A stretch of DNA of 64,000 nucleotides from Thioclava electrotropha (GCF_002085925.2 NZ_CP053562.1:4172001-4236000); one strand, 5' to 3'. Counted from the stretch's first letter, positions 8,238 to 17,278 are shown. The notes: generated from the sequence alone by a model not told the origin. Program-made: numbers and translations.

Positions 8238-11185
8238 GACACGTCCTCCCCCTCGACCTCATCGGTGACATCCCATTCCCCGAAGCGCGAGACCTGATCA
8301 TAGTCCGTCCGCGCGCGCGCTTTTTGCGGAGCGCGCCGCGCGGTGAAGCCTTGCGACGGTTCGAAATAGCGCGCGATCAGTTTGCGGAATTTCTCCCAGC
8401 TCTCCTCGGGCGTCTCGCTGCGATCCCCGGATTTGCCCTTGATCTGCGTGGTGGCGCCGTCGCCGCCGAGCCGCACATAGGACATGCCCGCGACCTCGCG
8501 CGGCCCGATCGCCTCGAAGGCCCCACGCCCGACCATCGCGGCCTCCAGAAGCATCTGCTTGTTGAAGGCCATCACCTCCCGTTCGGAAGGCGGCGTGCCA
8601 GTTTTGTAATCGTAGATCCATGCGCGCCCGTCCTCGAGAATGTCGATCCGGTCGGGCTTCGCAGTCAGCGTGAAAATCGGGTTTTGCAGTGAAACAGAGC
8701 CTTTTTTCTCTACCACCATGGGCGCGCCCTGCGCGCGACGCTCGGCCTCGGCCCGGCAAAATGTCTCGGCGATCCCTCGGACCCTTGCGAGCCAGATGCG
8801 CTGCGCACTGGGCCACGGGATTTCACGGAGCATCACCTCCTCCGCGATCTCCATCAGACGTGCTTGGGCCGCTTCGATGGTGGCGGTCTCGTCATAGGTC
8901 TTCACGAAGGTTTCGACGATCTGGTGCAGGACCTGCCCACGCAGCAAGGCGTCGGGTTCGGGGCGCAGCGGATCGAGGGCGCGCAGCTTCAGGATGCGCT
9001 TCGCGTAGATGTCGTAGGGGTCGCGGATCAGGGTCTCGATCGCGGTGACCGGCAATTCGCGCGGGCGCACATCGACCGGCGGGCGCGGCGACGGGCGCTT
9101 GGCGGGCTCCAGCGTGATCCGCGGCGTCTCCAGCGCGTCCGCCAGATCGAGCCAGCGTTTACCGCGCCCGCGCATCTCGGCCAGCGCCTCGGTGCCGCCT
9201 TGATCGGGCAAGCCGTCGACGAGATTCAAAAGCCGGTTGAGCCAGCGCGACGGGATCGTCTGCGCCTCTGCATCGCGCGCACAGCGCGACAGGATCACCT
9301 GCGGCCCGGCAACCGCCTGCTGGAAGTCATGCGCCGAGAGGCCGACCTGCCGTTCGGGCAGCAATAGACCCGATTCCAGCCGCATTTGACGGCTGAACCA
9401 CGGATCGGGCGCGGGCGCTTCGGGCCAGCTTCCCTCGTTCAGCCCGCCACAGATCACCAGCTCGGCCCCCTGCGCGCGCGCTTCCAGCGTCCCCCAGATC
9501 GCAATCAAAGGATGCGCCGCGAGTGTCTGCCGCACGAGCCCGCTCTGAAGGTGTCGATTGACCAGATCGGCGTAATCGAGCGCGCCAAGAAGCCCGCCGA
9601 AGCCGGACTGGCTGCGCAGGTCTTCCATCAGGCGACGCGCTTCACGGCCCGCCGCCTCGCGCCACAGCTCGCTGGTCTCGGTCGCGGCACTCGGTCCGGC
9701 GGCGACCCGTTCGGCGAGCCGGAAGTGCTGTTCCACGTGATCTGTCAGCGCGGCCGCGGGAGGTGCCGCGAAATCTTCGAGAATATCGCAGAGCCACTGC
9801 GCCCAAGATTCCCGTGAATCAGGGTCTTTTTCTGCCCATTTCGTGAGACTCTCGCGATCCGGGAACGCGGGCCCATAGCGGCGCAGGCGCAGCTCCAGCT
9901 CGCGCGTGTTGCGCAGGTGCGGCCCGCGTTCCTCCTCACCTGTCGCGGTCAGCGGATGTTTCAGCAGCGCGATCAGATCGGCGATCCCGACCGGACGCGC
10001 CCGCATCGCCGCGATCTGCCGCAGGAACCGGCCCGGCGCAGTCTGCTGCAGCGGCTGTCCCGCACTGTCGTCCGGCACGATTCCCCACCGGTCGAGCGCC
10101 GCCGACACGCGGCGCGCCAGAAGACGATCGGGCGTGATCAGAGCCGAACTGACGCCCCGCTCGACCGCGTCGCGCAGCGCGAGCGCGATCGACAGCGCCT
10201 CATGTCGCGGATCGCGCGCTTCGATCAGCGACAGCCCCTGACAGGCAGGAACGAGCGGCCCCAACCCAGCGCCTTCACGCCGCCATTGATCGGTGACCGG
10301 CGCCGGCCGCAGCGCCAGCGAAAGGAGGCGGTTGCGGCCCGGGTCCGGCGCGGAGATCTCATCCCAATCGACGACGTCCTCCGCCGAGAGCCCGAGCTTA
10401 TCGAGCAAGCTGCGATAGCGGAACTGCGGGTGGTCTTCGAGCGGAAATGGGCCGGAATAGAGACTATCCCACGCTGCTTGGGTCATGTCGCGGTCGAAGC
10501 CGGGAAGAACGATCGACCCGTTTTCCAACCGCGCGACAGCCTGCATGAAGAGCGAGGTCGCCCCGTGCGAACCGGTCGAGCCTGCGACGATCACCGGATC
10601 AGCGGGCGGGGTCTCGCGCCAACGCTCGATCACAGCCTCCACGACCATCCGCTGGCGGCTCTCGCGGTCCAGCTCGGCGTCGTTGTCGAAATAACGCGCG
10701 ATGATCCGGATGAAGCGCAGGCTCTCCTGCCAGTGGCGGGCGTGGGTCTCGGTCAGTTCCAGCTGATCGAGATCGTCGATATGGACGCCCTCGCTCTGCA
10801 TCTCGGCGAGGAGTGAATACAGGCTCTCGGCCAGCGCGAATTGGCTCGCGCCCGCCTCGAATTCGGGCATGGCGCGGGTGAGTTGCTCCACGAACTGGGC
10901 CAGTTCGAGCTTGCGGCGCAGCGGGGGCACGGGCAGAGGCAGACCCGCGAGCGGATCGGCCCCGAGATCGCTCACCAGCAGGAGCCGCGGCAGATAGAGC
11001 GCGCCGTTTTCGAGAAAGACCTCCCGCACGCGGCGGCGCATCCGCCCGGAGTTCAGATAGAGCGTGACCCGGGCCAGCGCCTCGGGCGGCTGATCGGCAA
11101 AGCGCGCGCGCAGGCCAGCAACCAAGACGCGGGGAAAATCGACGCCCGGCGGGAGGGCGTAGACGGAGGCGATGTCCTCACTCAT
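8234..11185 (-). CDS. addB: AddB, second helicase-like/nuclease subunit of AddAB
   Basis: The 983-residue partner of AddA. The start MSEDIASVYALPPGVDF at 11185 was chosen because this ATG overlaps the murU stop by 8 bases; an in-frame ATG 27 codons upstream lies inside murU. The N-terminal half has the long inactivated helicase fold (VIVAGSTGSHGATSL instead of a clean Walker A; VICGGLNEGSWP later). The C-terminal nuclease has KPDRIDILEDGRAW and IYDYKTGTPP, so the active site looks intact. Unlike Bacillus AddB, there is no C-terminal cysteine cluster, so an iron-sulfur cluster of that type is not expected. Like AddA, it belongs to the tsaE-amgK-murU-addB-addA run. Confidence 0.94.
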   Translation of the reverse strand: MSEDIASVYALPPGVDFPRVLVAGLRARFADQPPEALARVTLYLNSGRMRRRVREVFLENGALYLPRLLLVSDLGADPLAGLPLPVPPLRRKLELAQFVEQLTRAMPEFEAGASQFALAESLYSLLAEMQSEGVHIDDLDQLELTETHARHWQESLRFIRIIARYFDNDAELDRESRQRMVVEAVIERWRETPPADPVIVAGSTGSHGATSLFMQAVARLENGSIVLPGFDRDMTQAAWDSLYSGPFPLEDHPQFRYRSLLDKLGLSAEDVVDWDEISAPDPGRNRLLSLALRPAPVTDQWRREGAGLGPLVPACQGLSLIEARDPRHEALSIALALRDAVERGVSSALITPDRLLARRVSAALDRWGIVPDDSAGQPLQQTAPGRFLRQIAAMRARPVGIADLIALLKHPLTATGEEERGPHLRNTRELELRLRRYGPAFPDRESLTKWAEKDPDSRESWAQWLCDILEDFAAPPAAALTDHVEQHFRLAERVAAGPSAATETSELWREAAGREARRLMEDLRSQSGFGGLLGALDYADLVNRHLQSGLVRQTLAAHPLIAIWGTLEARAQGAELVICGGLNEGSWPEAPAPDPWFSRQMRLESGLLLPERQVGLSAHDFQQAVAGPQVILSRCARDAEAQTIPSRWLNRLLNLVDGLPDQGGTEALAEMRGRGKRWLDLADALETPRITLEPAKRPSPRPPVDVRPRELPVTAIETLIRDPYDIYAKRILKLRALDPLRPEPDALLRGQVLHQIVETFVKTYDETATIEAAQARLMEIAEEVMLREIPWPSAQRIWLARVRGIAETFCRAEAERRAQGAPMVVEKKGSVSLQNPIFTLTAKPDRIDILEDGRAWIYDYKTGTPPSEREVMAFNKQMLLEAAMVGRGAFEAIGPREVAGMSYVRLGGDGATTQIKGKSGDRSETPEESWEKFRKLIARYFEPSQGFTARRAPQKARARTDYDQVSRFGEWDVTDEVEGEDVS

Positions 11186-11861
11186 CGAGCATCGCCTCGG
11201 CCAGCGAAATGGATTCGGGTCGCCCGACATCGCACCACCCCCCGTCATGCACGAGGCCGAAGACACGCCCCGCCGCGATCATCTCATCCCACAGGATGTT
11301 CAGCGAGAAGCTCCGCTCGAAAATAGAGCCTATTCCAGCAGGATTCAGCATTTGCGCACCGGTATAGACAAAACCCGGCCCGCGGGTCAGGCGGCCGGTC
11401 TCGTCCATCGTGAAATCGCCCGCGCCCGCATGTCCGCGTGCATTTTCGGGCCGCACCAGCATCAGAAGCGCCGACATATCCTCGGGCCGCCACGCTTCAC
11501 GCAGCCGGGCCACGGGGTTCGCGCCGCGCCAGACGGCATCGGTGTTGAGCGTCATCACGGGCCCCTCACCCAGCAGCGGCAGCGCCTTGCGCAGCCCGCC
11601 GCCGGTTTCCAGAATTTCGTCGCGCTCATCCGAGATCGCGACGTCCTGCCCGGCCAGATGCGCGACCACCTGATCGGCGAGGTAATGCACATTGGCCACC
11701 AGCCGCCGCGCCCCGCCCGCCCGGGCAAGGTCAAGCGCGTGGTCGATCAAAGGACGCCCTGCGACCTCGATCATCGGTTTGGGCCGGGTCTGCGTCAGCG
11801 CGCCCATGCGCGTGCCGAAACCGGCGGCGAAGAGCATCAAGGCGTCGGGCTGGTCGGGCAT
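11178..11861 (-). CDS. murU: Nucleotidyltransferase, probable N-acetylmuramate-1-phosphate uridylyltransferase MurU
   Basis: A 227-residue sugar-nucleotidyltransferase: LFAAGFGTRMGALTQTRPKPMIEVAGRPLIDH contains the GxGTRM and PKP nucleotide-binding signatures (residues about 10-36). VMTLNTDAVW holds the metal-binding aspartate. In Pseudomonas and Caulobacter, MurU makes UDP-MurNAc from MurNAc-1-phosphate, bypassing de novo synthesis and lowering fosfomycin sensitivity. The assignment rests on the neighbour: amgK lies directly upstream and overlaps by 25 bases, which is the amgK-murU pairing of that recycling route. A mannose-1-phosphate guanylyltransferase reading is possible from sequence alone but less likely in this context. 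Confidence 0.87.
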   Translation of the reverse strand: MPDQPDALMLFAAGFGTRMGALTQTRPKPMIEVAGRPLIDHALDLARAGGARRLVANVHYLADQVVAHLAGQDVAISDERDEILETGGGLRKALPLLGEGPVMTLNTDAVWRGANPVARLREAWRPEDMSALLMLVRPENARGHAGAGDFTMDETGRLTRGPGFVYTGAQMLNPAGIGSIFERSFSLNILWDEMIAAGRVFGLVHDGGWCDVGRPESISLAEAMLDE

Positions 11862-12832
11862 TTTCGTCTCAAATCAGCAATCAAATTCGGGTCGGGCGCA
11901 GGATAGGCGGCGTGGAACAGCTCTGCCAGATCGGCAAGCGCGGGATCAGCGAGGTTACGCGAGATATAGGCGTAAACGCGGGGCATATACTCAAGATATT
12001 GCGGCTTTCCGTCTCGAATGGTCAGCCGTGCGAAGATACCGAGGATCCGCAGCGCGCGTTGCAGGCCAAGCAGACCGTAGGCGAGGCGGAACGTGGTCGG
12101 GTCGGCCTTGGTCAGCACGCAGTAATGGGCGATCTCGGCTGTCTCGACCTGTGGGCTCACGTCCCGGCGCGCATCCTGCAGCGCGGAAACCAGATCATAA
12201 GCGGGATGGGCGCGCAGCGCGTCCTGATAGTCGAGAAGCCCGAGGCGGCGCAGGCCCGGACGGTCCAGCAGAATGATGTTCTCCGCATGGAAATCGCGCA
12301 GGCAGAGGACCGGCTTCCACGCCGGAAGAGTGTCGAATTTTTCGGTGATCGCCTTCTGGAGCGCATCTGCGGCAACACGATCCGTGCAGGGGTAGAACTC
12401 CGGCACCAAATTCAGAAGATCGGCGAGCGCAGGGCCATCCAGCAGCGGCAGATCCTCCGGCGGCGCATGGCGGGGAAGATCGGCGAGGAATTCGGTGATC
12501 AGAGCATAGAGCGCAGGCTCGTCCTCGGGCGTCGCGTCGAGGTGGCGAGCCGCGAGCGCATCGCCGAAATCTTCGAGCAGCAGCAGGCCAGATGTATCGT
12601 CGCGCGCGAACGCCTGCGGGGTGGAAAAACCGGCCTCGGCCAGCCAATCGCCGATGCGGGTGAAGCGGGCGATCTCGGCCCCGTTGGGCGCTTTCATCAG
12701 CACGGCGCGATCTTCGCCGCGGGTCAGGCGTTCGTAACTACGGGCCGAGGCATCTCCGGCGAGCGGGCGGCGGCTGGCGTCGTGCCACCCGGCGGCGGTG
12801 AGGAAGCTTTGAATCTGGGCTTCGTCAGCCAT
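11837..12832 (-). CDS. amgK: Aminoglycoside-phosphotransferase fold sugar kinase, probable AmgK
   Basis: The 331-residue APH-family kinase has GDASARSYERL near the N-terminus, the catalytic loop LCLRDFHAENIILLD and the metal-binding LGLLDYQDA. That combination is typical of AmgK, the anomeric MurNAc/GlcNAc kinase of peptidoglycan recycling. With the overlapping murU downstream it forms the recycling pair that converts MurNAc to UDP-MurNAc. It starts with ATG at 12832, overlapping the tsaE stop by 8 bases. The substrate assignment follows the family and the pairing with murU; it is not shown by the sequence alone. Confidence 0.87.
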   Translation of the reverse strand: MADEAQIQSFLTAAGWHDASRRPLAGDASARSYERLTRGEDRAVLMKAPNGAEIARFTRIGDWLAEAGFSTPQAFARDDTSGLLLLEDFGDALAARHLDATPEDEPALYALITEFLADLPRHAPPEDLPLLDGPALADLLNLVPEFYPCTDRVAADALQKAITEKFDTLPAWKPVLCLRDFHAENIILLDRPGLRRLGLLDYQDALRAHPAYDLVSALQDARRDVSPQVETAEIAHYCVLTKADPTTFRLAYGLLGLQRALRILGIFARLTIRDGKPQYLEYMPRVYAYISRNLADPALADLAELFHAAYPAPDPNLIADLRRKCPTSPTP

Positions 12833-13319
12833 TCCACGCCTCCAGAACCTGCCGCGAAAGAGGCGTATTCGTCTCGAAACAGACCCTTCGCGATGCGCCG
12901 TCTTCGGTTTGCTCGAAGCGCAGCCGAAGCGCCCCTTTCGGCGCGGCGGACCCGAGCCGGTCGGGCCATTCGATCAGGCAGATCGCAGAGTCGAAGGCCG
13001 CATCCAGCCCGAGCTCGAGAACCTCGTCGGGATCGGTGAGCCGATAGAGGTCGGCATGCCAGATTTCGCAATCCGCCTCGTAGGTCTGGACCAACGTGAA
13101 GGTCGGCGAGGGCACATGTTCTGCCACGCCGAGCCGCGTCTGGATCAGGGCGCGCGCGAAATGGGTCTTCCCGGCGCCGATCTGACCCTCGAGGAGCAGC
13201 ACATCGCCCGGCCCGGCGAATTCGGCAAAGAGCGCGCCAAGCCGCTCCGTCGCCTCGGGATCGGGGAGATCGAGGCAGGGCATTTCGCTGGAAACGGGGG
13301 CGTGCGTCGGCGCGGGCAT
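12825..13319 (-). CDS. tsaE: TsaE, ATPase of tRNA threonylcarbamoyladenosine (t6A) synthesis
   Basis: The 164-residue protein has Walker A EGQIGAGKTHFARALI and the TsaE signature PSPTFTLVQTYE, then HADLYRL and ICLIEWPDRLG. TsaE cooperates with TsaB, TsaC and TsaD to make t6A37 in tRNAs that read ANN codons. TsaD is also in this window, at 45594. The gene heads the leftward run tsaE-amgK-murU-addB-addA and lies 40 bases after the stop of the PAS-domain gene. An alternative start at MPCLDLPDPEA (about 12 codons in) would remove a short non-conserved N-terminus. Confidence 0.94.
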   Translation of the reverse strand: MPAPTHAPVSSEMPCLDLPDPEATERLGALFAEFAGPGDVLLLEGQIGAGKTHFARALIQTRLGVAEHVPSPTFTLVQTYEADCEIWHADLYRLTDPDEVLELGLDAAFDSAICLIEWPDRLGSAAPKGALRLRFEQTEDGASRRVCFETNTPLSRQVLEAWNG

Positions 13320-13359
13320 GGCTCGGTTCTAGCGCGCCGATCGCCCCTTTGCCAAGCGG

Positions 13360-14964
13360 CTAGCCTTGCTGCGCGACGGTGGTGCCCGTCTGACGTGGCG
13401 GCGGCTTGCCGGAAGCCGCGTCGGCGCGGAAACGCAGGAGAAACGCCCCGCCCGAAAGCGTCTCCAGCTGACAGGTCACATGCCGTCCGTCGAGCAGGGT
13501 GATCTCTTCGGTCAGGTTTTCGCGCGCGCCGATTTCCCGGGCGAGATTTTGCAGCCACGACCAGAAGGCGCTGGGTTCGGCGCGCGCCTGCCATTGCTTC
13601 ACCGCGTCGAGCAGGGTCACCCGGCCAAGCGTCGCCTCCGGCTCGACACCCCAAAGCGCGCCATAGGCGGCATTCGCCATCGCCAATTCGCCCGAGGGGC
13701 GGAACACCGCGATCGCGTCGCCGACCCGGTCGAACACCTCCTGAGACATCTCGATTTCACCACGAAACTGCCTGGTTAGAGACGTTTCGGACGAAATGTC
13801 CTCGAACAGGAACGCCACCGCACCGTCGGGATGCGGGCGTCCAGTGACGCGATAGGTCTGCCCGCCCGGCAGGTTCCAGGTTTCGGCGTGAAACCCCGAG
13901 GCAGCAGCCTGCTCCAGCTCGGTCATTTCCTGCCGCCAGCTTCGGTAATCCTTCGGCTCGGGCATCATCTTGGTTTCGCGCAGCCGGTCGAGAAAGGCGT
14001 AGAGCGTCGGGCGCGTGGCGAGGAATTCCGGCCCGAGCTGCAGAAGATCGCTCAGCGCGGGATTGAACAGCCGCAGCTGCCGGTCCCGGTCGAAAATCGC
14101 GAGCCCGATCGGCAGGTCGGCGAAGGTCTTGGTCAGCGTCTGGACGAAATCGCGCAACGCCTTCTCGGCCCGCACGGCAGCGTCGGCGGGGAGGGCGAAA
14201 TGCAGCGTGCCGCGTTCGAGAACGACGGAGTGACAGTCGAACCATGTCGCGGCATCGGTGTCGCTCCGCGCGGCGGGGCCAATCTCCAGACGATGCGGCC
14301 CGCTCCCGTCGAATGCGTCGGGCGGTAGCGTGAACAGGTTCGGCAGCGGCCATCCAAACCCCTCTTCGCCCACATCGAAAGCCCCTGCACGCACGAGATA
14401 GGCTCTGTTTGCCCAGCTCAGCTCACCCCCCTTCTCGGTCCTCCAGATCAGAACCGGCGAGCGGTCGAGCGTCGTGCGCATCATCTCCAATTCGTCTTCC
14501 ATCGCGCGGAAAGAGAGACTGTCGACGCGCTGGCCCTGCCCCTCCCCTTCAGGATCGACGAGGGTGATCCGCGCCAGACCGTTGAAATTCTCGACGGTGA
14601 GGCGGAGCCGGGGCTTGTCGGTGGCACTCGCAACCTCGGTCATCTCAAGCCGCCCGAGATCGGCGAGCTGGCCGATGCGGGATTGAAATTCGGGAAAGCG
14701 CGGCGCGGCGAAAGCGGTGAACCGTGTCCAATCGCTCGCCCCGATAGGCATCGACTCAAGCAAGCGCCGCGCAGGCGGCGTTGCATCCACAAGCGCCTCG
14801 TCGTCGAACAGGAAGGCCACCTCCTCGACGTCCTCTCGCGCAGCGGGGGTCAGTCTGCGTCCTGGCGCGCGGCCCACGGCGAGCCATGTCAGCAGCAACG
14901 CGACCAAGGCCGCGCCTACCGAGGTAAGCGCGATCATCGTCGCCTCAAGCCATGCAGTCGTCAT
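13360..14964 (-). CDS. Membrane-anchored PAS-domain protein without a kinase domain
   Basis: The 534-residue protein begins with one hydrophobic segment (ALTSVGAALVALLLTWLAVG, residues about 12-31). Three PAS-like regions follow at about 160-260 (RSPVLIWRTEKGGELSWAN), 285-390 (LPIGLAIFDRDRQLRLFN) and 400-505 (VGDAIAVFRPSGELAMANAA). The PAS-typical FLFEDISSET sits between the second and third. No H-box, HATPase, GGDEF or EAL motif follows; the chain ends in a Gly/Pro-rich tail. It resembles a sensor kinase that lost or never had its catalytic core, or a scaffold sensor. It follows regB on the same strand by 99 bases and has a full CtrA-type site upstream. Ligand and partner are unknown. Confidence 0.8.
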   Translation of the reverse strand: MTTAWLEATMIALTSVGAALVALLLTWLAVGRAPGRRLTPAAREDVEEVAFLFDDEALVDATPPARRLLESMPIGASDWTRFTAFAAPRFPEFQSRIGQLADLGRLEMTEVASATDKPRLRLTVENFNGLARITLVDPEGEGQGQRVDSLSFRAMEDELEMMRTTLDRSPVLIWRTEKGGELSWANRAYLVRAGAFDVGEEGFGWPLPNLFTLPPDAFDGSGPHRLEIGPAARSDTDAATWFDCHSVVLERGTLHFALPADAAVRAEKALRDFVQTLTKTFADLPIGLAIFDRDRQLRLFNPALSDLLQLGPEFLATRPTLYAFLDRLRETKMMPEPKDYRSWRQEMTELEQAAASGFHAETWNLPGGQTYRVTGRPHPDGAVAFLFEDISSETSLTRQFRGEIEMSQEVFDRVGDAIAVFRPSGELAMANAAYGALWGVEPEATLGRVTLLDAVKQWQARAEPSAFWSWLQNLAREIGARENLTEEITLLDGRHVTCQLETLSGGAFLLRFRADAASGKPPPRQTGTTVAQQG

Positions 14965-15014
14965 GTCTTTCGGCCTCTCAAACCTGTCCCCAGGCCGAGG
15001 GTGCGAAAGATTCG

Positions 15015-15030
15015 TTAACTCAGCGTTAAC
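15015..15030. promoter_or_regulatory. Full CtrA-type binding site upstream of the PAS-domain gene
   Basis: TTAA, seven bases, then TTAAC matches the CtrA full-site consensus exactly, and the site reads the same way on the opposite strand (TTAA-N7-TTAAC). It lies 51-66 bases before the ATG of the PAS gene, inside the 99-base gap after regB. It suggests that the cell-cycle/motility regulator CtrA controls this gene. Confidence 0.55.
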
Positions 15031-15063
15031 TTCGCTCTGGGAGCGGCAAGAGAGGGACGGCGG

Positions 15064-16446
15064 TCAGACCGCGATCGGCTGGTTCAGCCCAAGACCTGCG
15101 TCGTCCCGCGCCACGAGACGCGCGGCGGGCCAGACGACTTCCACAACCGCACCGGAGCGCGCGGGCGTTACAGCGCCGGGCGCGAAAGGCGCGTCACCAT
15201 TCGAGAAGGTGAGCCGCCCGCCCGTGCGCTCGATCAGGGTCTTCGCGATGAAAACGCCAAGCCCCATCCCCTCATAGCCTTTGCGCTCCGCCGCATTCGC
15301 ACGCGGCTGCAGGAAGGGATCGCCGATCCGGTTGAGCACGCTCGTCGGATAGCCTTTGCCGTCGTCGCTGATCCGCACGGTGATCTCTTCGTCGTCCCAT
15401 TCCGCTTCGACCCAGACCGTGGAGTGCGCGAAATCGACGGCGTTCTGGATGAAATTGCGCAGCGCGTGGATCAATTCGGGATAGCGGTAGATCGTCGGCT
15501 GACGCTCCAGCCCCTCGACGATGGGATGGGCATCGAAGTGAATTTCGATCCCGCGCTCCAGATGCGGGTCCGCCGCTTCGCGCAGAACGGCGACGATGGG
15601 CGCGGTCCGCATATGCAGGTCGTCTTTCCCGACCCGGCCCATCGAATGGAGAATGTCGCGGCACCGATTGGCCTGCTCGCGGATCAAGAGCGCATCGTCG
15701 CGCAGATCGGGGCTGTCTTCGAGTTCGTCGGCCAGCTCAGAGCTCACCAGCTTGATCGTCGCCAGAGGCGTGCCCAGCTCATGCGCCGCCGCCGCGACGA
15801 CGCCGCCCAGATCGGTCAGCTTCTGCTCGCGCGTCAGGGCGAGCTGCGTCGCGCGCAACGCGTCGCCCATGGAGCGCACTTCGCTCGCGACCTTATGTGC
15901 ATAGGCGCCAAGGAAGGCCACGCCGATAATGATCGACAGCCAGTAGCCGAATTCGAACACGTCGGGCACGGCGATCACCTCGCCGGTCTTGCTAACCAGC
16001 GGCAGATAGACCACCGCGACGATCGAGATCATCACCATCGTCGCAAGGCCCAGCAGGATCGTCGCCGACCGCTCCAGCGCGGTGGCCGCTATCGTGACCG
16101 GCACGAGAATGAGCAGCGCGAAGGGATTGTTCATCCCACCCGTGATCGACAGCAACAGCGCAAGCTGCGCCATGTCGAACATCAGCGTCGCCGCCGCCTC
16201 GGGCTGGGTCAGGCGCTTGGTGTCGGGAAACAGGAAAATCGCCACGAGATTGGCCGCAATCGCCGCCGCGACCGTGGCAAGGCACAGCGCCAGATCCAGC
16301 GCGATATCATAGACGAAATAGGCGACGAAGATCGCGCCGAGCTGACCGACAATCGCGGTCCAGCGCAGGAAGATCAGCGTCCGGAGGCGCACCCAGTCGT
16401 GGTGAATCTCGGCCGGGCCGGGTTGGGCCTCGAGGCGTTGAGCCAT
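15064..16446 (-). CDS. regB: RegB/PrrB, redox-sensing membrane histidine kinase
   Basis: RegB phosphorylates RegA when the respiratory quinone pool is reduced, switching on photosynthesis, nitrogen- and carbon-fixation and respiratory genes in Rhodobacter relatives. The 460-residue protein has six hydrophobic segments (residues about 28-185), the quinone-site heptapeptide GGMNNPF at 103-109, the phosphoacceptor His222 in AAAHELGTPLATI, and redox-active Cys262 in EQANRCRDIL. The ATPase part has NFIQNAVDFA (N-box) and DDGKGYP. His and Cys are each offset by three from R. capsulatus His225 and Cys265. ATG at 16446 gives the 460-residue family length; upstream in-frame sequence is antisense to senC. 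It diverges from senC across a 105-base gap. Confidence 0.97.
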   Translation of the reverse strand: MAQRLEAQPGPAEIHHDWVRLRTLIFLRWTAIVGQLGAIFVAYFVYDIALDLALCLATVAAAIAANLVAIFLFPDTKRLTQPEAAATLMFDMAQLALLLSITGGMNNPFALLILVPVTIAATALERSATILLGLATMVMISIVAVVYLPLVSKTGEVIAVPDVFEFGYWLSIIIGVAFLGAYAHKVASEVRSMGDALRATQLALTREQKLTDLGGVVAAAAHELGTPLATIKLVSSELADELEDSPDLRDDALLIREQANRCRDILHSMGRVGKDDLHMRTAPIVAVLREAADPHLERGIEIHFDAHPIVEGLERQPTIYRYPELIHALRNFIQNAVDFAHSTVWVEAEWDDEEITVRISDDGKGYPTSVLNRIGDPFLQPRANAAERKGYEGMGLGVFIAKTLIERTGGRLTFSNGDAPFAPGAVTPARSGAVVEVVWPAARLVARDDAGLGLNQPIAV

Positions 16447-16495
16447 GTCGTCTCCCGCGTCCAAAGCGCACATCGCCGGAATTGGCGGCATGAAA

Positions 16496-16530
16496 GCATT
16501 GATAATCGGCGCCCGCCGCGCGATCAATGC
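16496..16530. promoter_or_regulatory. Inverted repeat in the regB-senC divergent promoter region
   Basis: GCATTGAT (16496-16503) and its exact complement ATCAATGC (16523-16530) flank 19 bases, in the middle of the 105-base divergent gap. A regulator dimer or a small hairpin could use it. No published site is clearly matched. Confidence 0.4.
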
Positions 16531-16551
16531 AGCCGTGAGAGGAGTGACAAT

Positions 16552-17214
16552 ATGAACCGTATTGCGAAAATTTCCGCCGCCGCCGCGACCGCGATCGTGG
16601 TCATCGGCCTGGGCGTCACCTGGTTCGCCGCGACCCGCAGCAATGACGACGATATTTTCGCGCAGTGCCGGCAAAGCGTCGTTGCAGGCGGCGCGGGCGA
16701 AATCGGTGGTCCATTCACTCTGACCGATGAGAACGGCAAGGCAGTGACGAATACGGATGTCATCACCGAGCCGAGCATTCTCTATTTCGGCTATACCTAT
16801 TGCCCTGATGTCTGCCCGCTCGACAGTGCGCGCAATGCCGAAGCCGTAAGCCTTCTCGAAAAGCGCGGCTATTCGGTGACGCCGGTCTTCATTTCGGTCG
16901 ATTCCGCACGCGACACCCCCGAGCTGCTGAAGGAATTCACCGATCTCATGCATCCGAAAATGATCGGGCTGACCGGCACGCCGGAGCAGATCAAGAAGGT
17001 CTCGCAGGAATACCGCACCTATTTCAAAGTGCAGGATCCGGGCGACCCCTACACCCTGATCGATCACTCGACCCAAAGCTATCTGGTCTTCCCGGACACA
17101 GGCTTCGCGGAATACTACAACCGCGACACCACGCCCGAGCAGATGGCCGACAGCGTCTCCTGTTTCGTCGATGCGTGGAAAAAGGCCAATCCCGACGGCG
17201 CAGCCGGAAATTGA
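16552..17214 (+). CDS. senC: SenC/PrrC, Sco-type copper chaperone of cytochrome oxidase assembly
   Basis: A 220-residue Sco1/SenC protein anchored by one N-terminal membrane segment (AAAATAIVVIGLGVTWFAA). It carries the copper-binding CPDVC (Cys84, Cys88) in YFGYTYCPDVCPLD and the third ligand His172 in LIDHSTQSYLV. Sco proteins deliver copper to oxidase subunit II; in Rhodobacter, PrrC also feeds signals from cbb3 oxidase to RegB. ATG at 16552 follows GAGAGGAG by 6 bases and begins the membrane anchor. It is followed by regA after 64 bases and is divergent from regB. Confidence 0.96.
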   Translation: MNRIAKISAAAATAIVVIGLGVTWFAATRSNDDDIFAQCRQSVVAGGAGEIGGPFTLTDENGKAVTNTDVITEPSILYFGYTYCPDVCPLDSARNAEAVSLLEKRGYSVTPVFISVDSARDTPELLKEFTDLMHPKMIGLTGTPEQIKKVSQEYRTYFKVQDPGDPYTLIDHSTQSYLVFPDTGFAEYYNRDTTPEQMADSVSCFVDAWKKANPDGAAGN

Positions 17215-17278
17215 CCGAGCAGGCGCAACAGCTTAAAACAAATCCAAGCGTCAAACTCGGCGAGAGGGAGTTACGATA

